DNA from: Picochlorum sp. 'celeri'
Taxonomy: Eukaryota > Chlorophyta > Trebouxiophyceae
DNA length: 64,000 nt
Direction of reading: 5' to 3'
NCBI GenBank assembly: GCA_010909725.1
Contig: JAACMV010000022.1
Coordinates: forward strand, 558,001 to 622,000
The notes under the pieces were generated by a model. That model saw nothing but the letters and a program-made list of their open reading frames with translations. It made no database searches and was not told the origin of the DNA. Positions 52,501 to 61,863 of the stretch are shown one piece after another. Numbering within the stretch: position 1 is the stretch's first letter; each line of letters begins with the position of its first letter. A program made the position numbers and the translations under genes.

Positions 52501-53824
52501 GAGTGATTGAAAGGGAGAGTTCCCACGAGTCGTAATATTGCACCCCAAAAGAGCTCTCAACAGCAGTGATAAGGCTCACAAGAGGAGCACGCTGCTGCCC
52601 TGCATTATCCAGTGCCTCCTTGATGAGCGCATCTGTCACAGTTTCCCTAATAATACTCTCCATGGATCGAGCTGCACTCCTGGCAACTCCCTCAGCCTGA
52701 GAGGCCAACTGAGGGACGAGAATATGCATTACTTTTGACAGTAAAGAGCCCAAATCCCCGCCTTTTTGATGAATATGTACTGTCAAACTCTCCAACAATT
52801 GAATAGCTGACATTTCCAGGGTAGCATCTGATGAATTCCACAAAGCATTGATGGATAATAACGCTTGCAAGAGTTCAACCAAAACTTTCACATGAATTCT
52901 TGAACTAGGAGCATTGCAAAATGCAAGCAGGATTTCTGTCGCTGATGATGCTAACAGCGCCTGCTGCAAATGATACAGAGACAAAACCCTGCTGCACAAC
53001 TGTTGTGCACAAGACTCTGAAAGAAGGTGAACAATCTGCTTCAGTGTACCCATTAATCTGAGAGCGTTTGACACTGCCGCTCTAATATCATCCTCGGCTT
53101 TTTTCCTCTGCTTATTTGATGCTTTTGCAGCAGCATGTGCAGTATGCTCCGGACCTGACAATACCTGAGTGCTCAATTCCAGCACATCCCCGCTTGCTTG
53201 ATCCAGCATTCCTACACATGCGTCATTCTGAAACGCAGCAAAGATCTCTACGACGGCAGATTGAGCCTTTTTCCTCACCTTGGGATGCTGATCCAGGAGA
53301 TGAGACAAAACCAATCTGAACACTGGAGTCATGGCAGTCCAATCACGAGGTCCAGATGCTGCAACAAACTGTCCTAAACACGGAATGGCTGTCTTCAACA
53401 CCATTGGATCTTTGTTCACTTTTTCAATAATACCCATGACTAATGCTGCACATTCGACACATTTGGAACGGAGAACAGGCATTGGCACACGTGCCACAAC
53501 CAATGACAATGCATGGCAGCATGCTGCTGATGCAACCGCATTCTCTTGTCCCTGATCACTCCCCATAAAGCTCATCAAAGACGCAAACACAGCAGTGGCA
53601 GAAGGACTGATACCCTCTTGCTTCAAGGTTTCCAACACAGCCTCCAACACAAAGCACAAGTACTTGCTCTCTTCCTGAGTACTCCGACGATGCTTCTTCA
53701 GAATCTCATCCACCACATTCTCTCGACCACGATCATCATACCCATAGTCACCCCGAATCTCGCCCCCTTTGTCCTCCAGAGACGGCAACAGTGACGTCCT
53801 AAGATCAACACTCAAATTCTCCAT
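49563..53824 (-). CDS. RRP12: RRP12-like HEAT-repeat ribosome biogenesis factor
   Basis: About 1355 aa alpha-solenoid needed for processing and nuclear export of pre-ribosomes, mainly pre-40S. Two exons, 53824-52029 and 51834-49563, around a 194-nt GT-AG intron (phase 2). The join gives LPSFSSWAEDVDEILP-ELTKTVGPYFEKRNDLR with the same spacing as other RRP12 proteins, which decides between this and a longer middle exon. HEAT-like helices fill most of the protein; near ~830-960 are TRAAAFELIIEVANAM and VSASVMALARILFEFTPIMM. The C-terminal ~250 residues are basic and disordered, ending in KGRKAKRRRH. ATG 53824 is the first. Identity is strong. Confidence 0.9.
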
Positions 53825-54027
53825 AGGTTCCTGAATCTACTCTTTCCAGGTCCCAGACAAGAGAAAGAATTATATCGTATATGTAAATACGAAATTCACA
53901 GCACAGAATTAAAACTTAATGCGTGGGTACCATGTGCCATGCGGCATGCATTTCGAATACAAAAAGGGACTCAATTGACCCACAAAGGCCGAATATCATA
54001 CTCTAATAAAATTATTAAACGTAATAA

Positions 54028-54532
54028 TCAAAAAGATAAGTCATCCCTTTGCTCCTTTTTCCTCTCCACAGAAGACTTGGATGCTCTCATGATGGTGGTG
54101 TACTTTGATCGAATAGCATCCATTTTATCCTGCAGTGTCTCATCCTACAGCATAGACGTATCATCATTCATTCCATAGATATCATAGATGCGTGTGAAAG
54201 CAAAGACAGCAGTGCAGTCATCGTACGTGAGGAGAACCCAAAGGAAACTCTTCCAGCATGGCATGCAATGACTCTACCAGCCTACTCACTTTTGCTGACC
54301 GAATATCCATACGTCCCCACACGAGTACATGCCCAGCATACATGCCAATCTCATAACCTATCTCAAACCCTTTTTGCAGCCCCATAACACGACCTTCATC
54401 CCTTCCAAGCATCCTTCCCTCTCTATACCCATCTTCAAAACCTTCTTGGTAGTGCTCCTCTTCCAATGTGAGACATGAATCTAGCACATCTTTGCTTTCT
54501 AATACTCTATTCTCATTTCCACGTGAATCCAT
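54028..54532 (-). CDS. LTO1: LTO1/ORAOV1 homologue
   Basis: Adaptor that, with Yae1, links the CIA machinery to ABCE1/Rli1 for Fe-S cluster insertion; 140 aa. Two exons, 54532-54227 and 54144-54028, around an 82-nt GT-AG intron (phase 0). Exon 1 contains the deca-GX3 motif (GFEDGYREGRMLGRDEGRV, then GLQKGFEIGYEIGMYAG). Without splicing the protein stops at ..SPHVR. Exon 2 adds a helix (DETLQDKMDAIRSKYTTI) and the ending DDLSF, which matches the C-terminal [LIM]-[DES]-[WF] tail read by the CIA targeting complex. The frame opens at TTG 54550; ATG 54532 is the first. The restored tail strongly supports the exon. Confidence 0.85.
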
Positions 54533-54667
54533 CGGTGTAGACGTGTCCAAGTGAATGCACGGACAACAAGTATTCCATGCACATGCAACCCTACGTTCGA
54601 TTTTCAGACGAATTCATTCAATATAGAATATTCACATAGAATATTTAATTCTTTATAATTAATCAAG

Positions 54668-55306
54668 TCAGAATTGAGCAAAGCACCGAGTGCATTCTCC
54701 TGCACAGTCTCCTTGGCAATCAGTTGTGGCCCCGAGGACCTTTGGTTTCCTCACAATAGATTTGGTTAATGCCTTTCCTTTGAGGAAGTAATTCTTCTTT
54801 AATTTGCCTACATTCTCTTCCATCAGGGTCTGGTTAATCTTGAGAACTTCTGGAAACTTCTCCAGAACCTTCACTTTGTCTGCATTGGAATCCATGCCAA
54901 GATTGATGGTGAGATACTCTAGGCAGGCGTGTACTGCTTGCGCGGATGGTGGTTCTCGAACAAGCTCCTGCCTCCAATACGCCTGACTACCCCATCCAAA
55001 ACCTCGCACCATTGCCTTCTCAGCACTATCTTTTGTCATACCGATATCCACCAAAATATCGATGCACTCGCTCCATGCTGGGACGTCTTGTGTGGACAGT
55101 CCTTCTGGGCCACATGATGACGTACGTGAGCAGGATGGTCGATGCGTTATTCGCACCGATGGCGCATCCATTCGTCTTAATCTCCAATCTAATGTTCCTG
55201 AGACGGCGTTGTGATGCTTGATTGAAACAGGAAGTCCTGGTGTGTTCCTAGTGGTGGTCCAAGGCTGAGGAGAACACCTTACCCCATGTCCATTAAGCGC
55301 TCCCAT
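54668..55306 (-). CDS. mTERF-like organellar protein with Cys cluster
   Basis: 212 aa. The first ~75 residues are rich in Arg, Ser, Thr and Pro and could be an organelle transit peptide. A small helical part follows (CIDILVDIGMTKDSAEKAMV). Residues ~150-195 resemble one mTERF repeat: VLEKFPEVLKINQTLMEENV then KALTKSIVRKPKVLG. The C-terminus carries a tight Cys cluster, CQGDCAGECTRC, that could bind a metal or an Fe-S cluster. One mTERF repeat is far fewer than in DNA/RNA-binding mTERFs, so the link is weak, and function is unknown. ATG 55306 is the first. It is divergent from AspRS. Confidence 0.5.
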   Translation of the reverse strand: MGALNGHGVRCSPQPWTTTRNTPGLPVSIKHHNAVSGTLDWRLRRMDAPSVRITHRPSCSRTSSCGPEGLSTQDVPAWSECIDILVDIGMTKDSAEKAMVRGFGWGSQAYWRQELVREPPSAQAVHACLEYLTINLGMDSNADKVKVLEKFPEVLKINQTLMEENVGKLKKNYFLKGKALTKSIVRKPKVLGATTDCQGDCAGECTRCFAQF

Positions 55307-55512
55307 TGTGCGCTATGCGTGTTTATTTCTTTGATTGAATACAACGAATGTTCCAGAAAGAATTATCAACGATCATTATGGATGCCTTTGACAGATAATG
55401 TAAATGCTCATTTACGGAATTTTGATGGGTCAGGTGGAGTCGGGATTATTCATTCGATTTTCCCATTATTTCAGTTTGAAACATAGATTATTGTAAATCT
55501 GGGATTACGTGT

Positions 55513-57318
55513 ATGACAATGAGTGCGGAAGAGGCTCCAGTGAAAGAAATGGCTGACATGGAGGTCCAAGAGCAGCAGGTACGTTTGTATGCGTCACGCA
55601 TTTTTGGCGTCATCTAATGATTTGATTTATTGCAGGATGTTGATCCAGAGGTTGCAGCGAAGAAAAAGGCTGAGCGTGAGGCAAAGAAGGCAGCAAAGGC
55701 TGCAGAGAAGGCCAAGAAAGAAGCAGCCAAGGCTGCGGCAAAGGTGGGTGCATATGGATCGCGTTGTATTCCATTCTGACGAGATTTAATGTGATGAATA
55801 TATCGATTGCAGGCTGCAGAGGCTGCGAGAAAGCTCGCTTTGACTACCCAGCCAGACCCTGAGGATCCGCTGAGGGATCAGTATGGGGATCCACCCATGG
55901 TTCAGAGTCGCGAGAGGACGGGCCGAGTCTGGACATCTGTGAGGGACCTTGATACTACTTTGTCGGATGCACAAGTCCTTGTACGAGCAAGAGTTCACGC
56001 AGTCAGAGGAAAGGGCAAGTCTGCATTTGTTGTGTTGCGTCAGCAAACAGCAACTGTGCAGGCGGTTTTGTTCGTTGATGATGAGACTGTCAGCAAACAA
56101 ATGGTCAAATATGCTTGCAATATTCCCAAGGAATCTATTGTAGATGTCGGTGGTATTGTCAAGGTGACGGACACGCCAGTAGAGTCCTGCTCTCAGTCTG
56201 CAGTGGAACTTCATGTGACTGAAATTCGATGCATCAGTCGTTCAGCAGCATTGCCATTTGAGCTTGTGGACGCTTGTAGAAGCGAACAAGAAGTAAAGGA
56301 AGCAAATGAGCGTGGAGAAATATTGCCAGTTGTGTCTCAGGATACTAGATTAGACAACAGGGTGATTGATTTGAGAACACCAGCAAATCAGGCAATTTTC
56401 AGGATCCAGAGTGCTGTGTGCCAGTTGTTCAGAGAGGCGTTGCTTTCTAAGGACTTTGTGGAGATTCATACCCCAAAAATGCTTTCAGGGGCATCTGAAG
56501 GAGGCGCTGCAGTGTTTCATGTGGATTACATGGGACGCCCTGCATGCCTTGCACAGAGTCCCCAGTTTTACAAGCAAATGGCAATCTGTGGTGATCTGAC
56601 CCGGGTGTTTGAAATAGGATCTGTATTCAGAGCTGAAGATTCAAATACCCATCGACATTTGACAGAGTTCATAGGATTGGATATGGAAATGGCTATATTT
56701 GAAAGTTATCATGAGGTTTTGGATGTGTTGGACCATCTCTTTGTATACATGTTCAGGGGACTTCAAAGTAGATTCTCCAAGGAATTATCGGTCATTTCGC
56801 AGCAGTACCCATTCGAGCCATTGCAATATCTCCCTGAAACCTTGCGAATCACATTTGCCGAAGGTATTCAGATGCTCCAAGATGCAGGACATGCAGTTGA
56901 TCCTCTTGAAGATCTCAACACTGAGATGGAACGTACTCTGGGTCGTTTAGTGAAGGAAAAGTATAATACAGACTTTTACATTTTGCATAAATTCCCATTG
57001 GGTATTCGTCCGTTCTATACTATGCCTGATCCAGAGGATGATAGATATTCTGCCTCATTTGATGTGTTCATTAGGGGCGAGGAAATCATCTCCGGAGCAC
57101 AGAGAATTCACGATGCCGATCTGCTCAGGGAACGGGCAGAGAAGCACGGTATTCCTATCGATCAGGTACAGTCTTATCTCGATGCATTCAAATGTGGAGC
57201 ATATCCTCACGGAGGCGCTGGTGTTGGCCTCGAACGAGTTGTCATGCTCTTCTGTGGCCTGAATAATATTAGGAAAACGTCCATGTTCCCAAGAGATCCA
57301 AGACGTCTTGCCCCATAA
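55513..57318 (+). CDS. DARS1: Aspartyl-tRNA synthetase, cytosolic
   Basis: Class IIb synthetase charging tRNA-Asp; 559 aa. Three exons: 55513-55578, 55636-55743 and 55813-57318, with GT-AG introns of 57 and 69 nt, both phase 0. Exons 1-2 encode the eukaryotic N-terminal extension, rich in Lys, Ala and Glu (KKAAKAAEKAKKEAAKAAAK), which helps bind tRNA. Then the OB-fold (VRARVHAVRGKGKSAFVVLR) and catalytic domain: motif 2 FRAEDSNTHRHLTEFIGLD and motif 3 GAGVGLERVVMLFCGLNNIR, ending MFPRDPRRLAP. Two ATGs lie at 55513 and 55519; the first is used. Identification is certain. Confidence 0.95.
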
Positions 57319-57364
57319 TTTACAAATCACTGTAATGTGTGCATACAAGTTTGGTAAAAGAGAA

Positions 57365-58660
57365 TTACTTCCGGAAAAATGAACTGATATCTTTTGTAGA
57401 AGAGATTGTACGTTTCCTTTTGGTTGTCTTTGTATTCCGCTGCATGAATGGATTTTGATACACAAAATCCCACCCGCCTTTTCCATCCGGGCCCTTTTTA
57501 ATGAATTTTGCGCTATCGTCCAATCCAGTGGTTGCGAATTCAGAATTTCCGATGAAGGATGGCCCTGGGGCTGCTTTCAGTCCCATTTTGCTTGGACCTG
57601 CTTTCGACAATACTGCTGGTTTGACATGGTGTGTATTCGAAACCGACAAAATATGCCTCGGTACTGGATCCTTTCTCTCCCTGTTTGTCGCTGCATCGGG
57701 TTCGTCGTCGTCAGAAATAATCACCAGATCAATCTCATTGTCTGGTTTGCTTTCTTTGCCAGATGGAGCTCCTTCATCTTGCAAGATCTCAGTCTCCCAG
57801 ATAGGAGCCTCTGCATCTAGGTCATCAAACCTGAGGTTCCCCCTAGAAATATCTAAATTTTCAATGGGACTAGTCTTCTGCCGAGGCACCCCGCCATGAT
57901 CCCATGAGGAATTCTTCTGAGCCTTCTCCTGCTGCAATAAGCCAACCTCTCTCTGTAGAAGAGCCTTGTCCTTCTCAGTTTGCTCCAATCTTTTGGTCAA
58001 ATTCATTAGCATTTTATTACGCTTATCCAGCAACTCCCGGAACCAGACGGGAGACTTCATCGATGGATCCACGATATTCTTCAGTTGTCGAGTGAGACTG
58101 GCCCCATGAAGCTGAGTATCGAAGACAATTCTTTGCTTTGCTGATAGCGTTCTTTCTTGCTCTAGACTAACTTTTAGATTAGCAATTTTATTTTTCAAAG
58201 CAGCCTCGTTTGATTCGGCTTTCCGTGTTGCTTCTCGTGCTGCAGAGAGCTCGCTAGTCTTCTCCTCCAAATCAGTTTCAAGTGCTTCTACTTGTTCCAG
58301 CAAGTCATCACCCCTCTTCTGCAAGTACCGCAAATCACGCTTCGTGGACGAAATAGTATGCCGTTCTCTACTTAACTGTGCCTCTAAATTTCTAATTCTA
58401 TCCCGTAATTTACGTGATTGCTGCTCATCCAACTCCTCAACATCTTCAGCATCCTCTAGAGTCTCCAATGTGAAGAACAATCTCCTCTCGTCCCCAGTTT
58501 GATACGTATCTCTACATATTGGGCATTGCACACCACCTCTCGCGTGCCTCTTCATCGTACTGAGGCATGCCTCATGCAACACATGTCCACAGTACAGAGA
58601 CATCCAAGGAAGCTCCTCTTCATCGGCAGTCTTCAGACAAATCGGACACTGCATCGACAT
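57365..58660 (-). CDS. TRAIP: TRAIP-like RING E3 ubiquitin ligase
   Basis: 431 aa. RING at residues 4-50 (CPICLKTADEEELPWMSLYC, GHVLHEACL, VQCPICRDTY), a long coiled coil at ~75-260, then a disordered tail. TRAIP is the replisome ligase that ubiquitinates CMG helicase at converged forks and crosslinks. Supporting this identity over other RING-coil proteins, the tail holds TTGLDDSAKFIKKG (TRAIP: TGFDGLG-TKFI) and ends with TKDISSFFRK, a variant PIP-box with T replacing Q, as expected for PCNA binding. ATG 58660 starts the frame. Single exon. It converges on AspRS, with 46 bp between stops. Confidence 0.75.
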   Translation of the reverse strand: MSMQCPICLKTADEEELPWMSLYCGHVLHEACLSTMKRHARGGVQCPICRDTYQTGDERRLFFTLETLEDAEDVEELDEQQSRKLRDRIRNLEAQLSRERHTISSTKRDLRYLQKRGDDLLEQVEALETDLEEKTSELSAAREATRKAESNEAALKNKIANLKVSLEQERTLSAKQRIVFDTQLHGASLTRQLKNIVDPSMKSPVWFRELLDKRNKMLMNLTKRLEQTEKDKALLQREVGLLQQEKAQKNSSWDHGGVPRQKTSPIENLDISRGNLRFDDLDAEAPIWETEILQDEGAPSGKESKPDNEIDLVIISDDDEPDAATNRERKDPVPRHILSVSNTHHVKPAVLSKAGPSKMGLKAAPGPSFIGNSEFATTGLDDSAKFIKKGPDGKGGWDFVYQNPFMQRNTKTTKRKRTISSTKDISSFFRK

Positions 58661-59175
58661 ACTAAATAATTTTTACCGTGTATCAGTCTCCTACCGGTCC
58701 ATTGACTGAGAATATTTGGAATGAAACCTGTGAAACGTGCCCTGCGCTCGAGCAAATTTGCACAAACTTCCTCGACACGAAAGGGCTCAGTTCCGCATTC
58801 TACCCCTTGAACTAAAGAAGCATCATAGATAGTAACGCGTTCTTTTGGATTTAAATTGAACACGAATACCTGAGATTCTCGGTTGAAAATTCGGTAACAA
58901 CGGCATTTCTCCTTAATAAGATCTGTTTTTGATGAGATGCCACCGCTACGCGAGAATCTCCTTTGGGAGATGGCATTGATAAGCCCAATGGTGTATCAAT
59001 TAATGAAAAGTACCTAGATTCAGATCAGATCGTGCGGTTTCCGAGGACTTTTCTGTTCCAGTGCATCGCTTCAAATGGCGATGTGCTCATAGGCGAGCAT
59101 GATTCCTTCGTCATTGTTGAGAGATTTATCAGAAGGGCGGAACATTTAGGATTATATAGTGAGGCAGCAAGTAGG
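58661..59175. other. Divergent region; ATG-less open frame before the carrier gene
   Basis: 515 bp between the TRAIP-like and TPP-carrier starts. From ~58936 to 59175 the carrier's own frame stays open for about 80 codons, but without an ATG (for example SDQIVRFPRTFLFQCIASNG). It could be part of a 5' UTR, an exon joined to an unseen upstream ATG, or chance. No other feature is seen. Confidence 0.35.
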
Positions 59176-60141
59176 ATGTCTATTAAACGAGAGAAGAGGA
59201 AGGATGAGGCATTTGCAGCTGCTGTGTCAGGGGCCATTTCAGGGGCAATTTCGAGGTTTGTGGTGGGTCCTCTGGATGTGATGAAAATCCGTTTTCAAGT
59301 CCAATTAGAGCCTATCAAGGATTCGATCGCTCGATCGGGGGAACATGTGCTTCATAGTAAATACACATCTCTTCGACAGGCTGTGGCCACTGTTGTCAAG
59401 GAGGAGGGTATTCAAGGTCTATGGAGGGGCACTGTTCCGGGACAACTGCTGGCGATTCCGTACACTGCTGTGCAATTTGTAGCTTTAGAGCAGGCGAAAA
59501 TATTTGCTGATAGATTGGGGTTGAGGAACCATCCATTGGAGCCATTTTGCAGCGGTGCTGTTGCTGGGGCTGCTGGGACAGTGGCAAGCTATCCATTTGA
59601 TCTGTTGCGGACAACGTTGGCAGCACAAGGAGAGCCAAAAGTTTATAATGGAATGATAGAGGCTGTAAGAGGAATTTATAGGGAAACTGGAGTTAAAGGC
59701 TTGTACCGAGGGGTAGGTGTTACTGTGCTTGAAATCATGCCATATGCAGCATTACAGTTTGGCTTGTACGACGCCTTCTTGAAAATTGCGAACAATTATG
59801 AGGATAATGCGTCTAAATCAATGCCGATGAAGAACTTTGTGTGTGGCCTTGCGGCAGGGACACTTGCCAAGCTGGGCACACATCCATTAGATGTAGCAAA
59901 GAAGAGATTCCAGGTTGCAGGACTGGCTAGATCGATGTCGTATGGAAAAAGAGTTCCAATCACTGCTTCGAAGTCATTATTAGCATGCATGAGCGATATT
60001 GCGCGAAATGAAGGATTCGCTGGGTTTTATAAAGGTGCCCTACCAAGTGTATTGAAAGCTGCACCAGCTGCAGCCATCACATTGGCATGCTACGATGTGA
60101 TCTACGCGTCGCTAATACATGGTAATTCCATAAAGGAATGA
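59176..60141 (+). CDS. TPC1: Mitochondrial thiamine pyrophosphate carrier (SLC25A19/TPC1-like)
   Basis: 321 aa inner-membrane carrier with three ~100-residue repeats. Each has the signature P-x-[DE]-x-x-[KR]-x-[RK]: PLDVMKIRFQVQ, PFDLLRTTLAAQG, PLDVAKKRFQVAG. Closest pattern is the thiamine pyrophosphate carrier: FAAAVSGAISGAISRFVVGP, AAQGEPKVYNGMIEAVRGIY, and the third repeat's QVAGLARSMSYGKRV all parallel SLC25A19. ATG 59176 (MSIKREKRKD) sits at the usual distance before repeat 1. The middle repeat has Leu where the usual basic residue follows D-x-x (DLLRT), as in other TPCs. The Ubl-Myb gene converges 11 bp downstream. Confidence 0.85.
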   Translation: MSIKREKRKDEAFAAAVSGAISGAISRFVVGPLDVMKIRFQVQLEPIKDSIARSGEHVLHSKYTSLRQAVATVVKEEGIQGLWRGTVPGQLLAIPYTAVQFVALEQAKIFADRLGLRNHPLEPFCSGAVAGAAGTVASYPFDLLRTTLAAQGEPKVYNGMIEAVRGIYRETGVKGLYRGVGVTVLEIMPYAALQFGLYDAFLKIANNYEDNASKSMPMKNFVCGLAAGTLAKLGTHPLDVAKKRFQVAGLARSMSYGKRVPITASKSLLACMSDIARNEGFAGFYKGALPSVLKAAPAAAITLACYDVIYASLIHGNSIKE

Positions 60142-60152
60142 TTCTTTATTAT

Positions 60153-61322
60153 TTAAATATTTCCCTCTCGCATGATTTTCGACACTATTCTGATGTGTTC
60201 TTCATCAAGTGATAAAGTTCTGGTTTTACTCAATTTCTCATAATCAGGATCCCCATTATCATGGAACACTCTTTTTATATTGTTCCACTTGTCATGCATG
60301 TCGCGATTTGTAAAAGATATGATATCCGTTTTCAACTTTCGATCTTTAGGTTCGAGGCGTGGATCTTTAAGAGGAAAAAGCCCTGCATATTTTTTTGAAG
60401 CCTCCTCCATAAGATCTTTCCATGGGTTTTTGTTCATGTAAGTTTCCTCCAAAAGCTTAATCATTGCGTCTGTTCGTTCTTTTGTCCATTTCACAGCACG
60501 TCGCTTTGAACCAGTTACAGGAGTTTTCATCTCCTCGTGCACCCTCTTCACACCAGACTTTTGGGTGCTATCAGGTGCCGGTAATATTTGATATTGGACA
60601 CCATCAACATCCTCTCCCTGGAAAATTCTTTGCATTTTCCTAATGCTTTCATCATCAGAGAATTTAAGATGTGAGAAGGATCCCTGTGCGGCTCTGGCTT
60701 TGGATTCATGAATCATGGAGTCTTGAACTTTCTTGTCATTTGAGGCCTGTATCACAACCTTTGTCGTCAAATGATACTCATTGTCGATAACAAAGTCAAA
60801 CCTACTCAAAAAGTTTTCAAACATATGCGGTCCCTCTTCCGTCAGCTCTACTTGTTTTCCTTGGCTTTGGACCCAAACCAACTGATACTTGTCAATCTGG
60901 GAAAAAACGCCCTTTTTCAAACTTTCCCTGAATATTCGCCTTTTCAAATATTTGACAGATTCATACATAGGGACAGACACTTGTATGGGACTCATTATCA
61001 GTGGTACATCCACGATGAATTTGATCAACACGCCAATTCTTGACCCTATCTTGAAAATGGCATCATCTGTGTTCATCTGCTGGACAACTACATCCAGCTC
61101 TTGTGGATCCAAATGAGTCGCGAGAAGAGCAATCTCACTTTTACCTATCGCATCATTTGACACCTCTTCTTCATTCTCCTCGACTTCTGAGTCGGATATT
61201 ATTACATCCTGAGGCCGCTCCTCCTGCTCCAGCTCTTGTTCCTCCTGCTGTTCTTCCACCACGCCATGCTCCTCCTCGTTTATTTCTACTTCCTCTTGAC
61301 TGTGTGGACTCTCCTCAACCAT
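60153..61322 (-). CDS. Ubl-plus-Myb/SANT protein, telomere-binding-protein-like
   Basis: 389 aa. The acidic N-terminus (~1-60) is followed by a ubiquitin-like region at ~100-200 (GVLIKFIVDVPLIM, VKYLKRRIFRESLKKG, YQLVWVQSQGKQV, ending YHLTTKVVIQAS). The C-terminal ~100 residues hold a Myb/SANT domain: VKWTKERTDAMIKLLEETYM, NPWKDLMEEASKKY, then the third helix NRDMHDKWNNIKRVFHDN. This helix resembles the telobox VDLKDKWRN of telomere-repeat factors, and plant double-strand telomere-binding proteins also combine Ubl and a C-terminal Myb. Telomere binding is therefore a hypothesis, not established. The frame opens at GTG 61367; ATG 61322 is the first. Confidence 0.6.
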   Translation of the reverse strand: MVEESPHSQEEVEINEEEHGVVEEQQEEQELEQEERPQDVIISDSEVEENEEEVSNDAIGKSEIALLATHLDPQELDVVVQQMNTDDAIFKIGSRIGVLIKFIVDVPLIMSPIQVSVPMYESVKYLKRRIFRESLKKGVFSQIDKYQLVWVQSQGKQVELTEEGPHMFENFLSRFDFVIDNEYHLTTKVVIQASNDKKVQDSMIHESKARAAQGSFSHLKFSDDESIRKMQRIFQGEDVDGVQYQILPAPDSTQKSGVKRVHEEMKTPVTGSKRRAVKWTKERTDAMIKLLEETYMNKNPWKDLMEEASKKYAGLFPLKDPRLEPKDRKLKTDIISFTNRDMHDKWNNIKRVFHDNGDPDYEKLSKTRTLSLDEEHIRIVSKIMREGNI

Positions 61323-61863
61323 TAGTTTAGAATAACAAAAGGCAGTCAACCCTGAATCAGTATTCACAAATACCTACTTGCTCACGTTCACTAGGAACAG
61401 TCGTAAAGTCTGCCAACAACACACCACTATGTCAACAGACGCACCGTCTAGTCACTATTTTAAGAATTTTAATGGTAATTAGCCCTCGGTGTGAGCCTGT
61501 CACGCACTTCTACAGAATAGTGAGAAGTGCCAATTTTCAAATTCGAGAGCGTGTTTTCTCAGACCACAAGAGCGTGGAGCATAGGACACGGTGGTGCTAC
61601 TAATAAGAATAGTATTCGTTTTAATACAAGCAATTGTCGGTCTGCGATACACCCTCATAACGGTAATTCCGAGTCTCGCAATCAGACTGTCCGATTCCCT
61701 GGAGTCCAGGTGAGATGAGAATCTGAGTCTTTGTCTTTACATACGTGAACAGTGCGATACTGCAACATTGGGAGAAGAGAACCACCTAAATACTTGAAAT
61801 TACATGACAAACATAAAATTCACAGGCTCTTGGGCCTCGTGAGAAAACATTCAGGCTGCTGAA
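61323..61863. other. Intergenic region upstream of the Ubl-Myb gene and downstream of RCA
   Basis: 541 bp holding the Ubl-Myb promoter and the RCA 3' UTR. There is an unassigned dyad-rich stretch near 61600-61690. No coding exon, tRNA or snRNA could be recognised. Confidence 0.35.

Noticed and set aside
58755..58835. Minus-strand sequence with a tRNA-like A-box/D-arm (TAGTTCAAGGGGTAGAATGC)
   Set aside because: A 7-bp acceptor pairing can be drawn only with wobbles, the anticodon loop would have 8 nt, and there is no T-arm or GGTTCGAATCC-type B-box.
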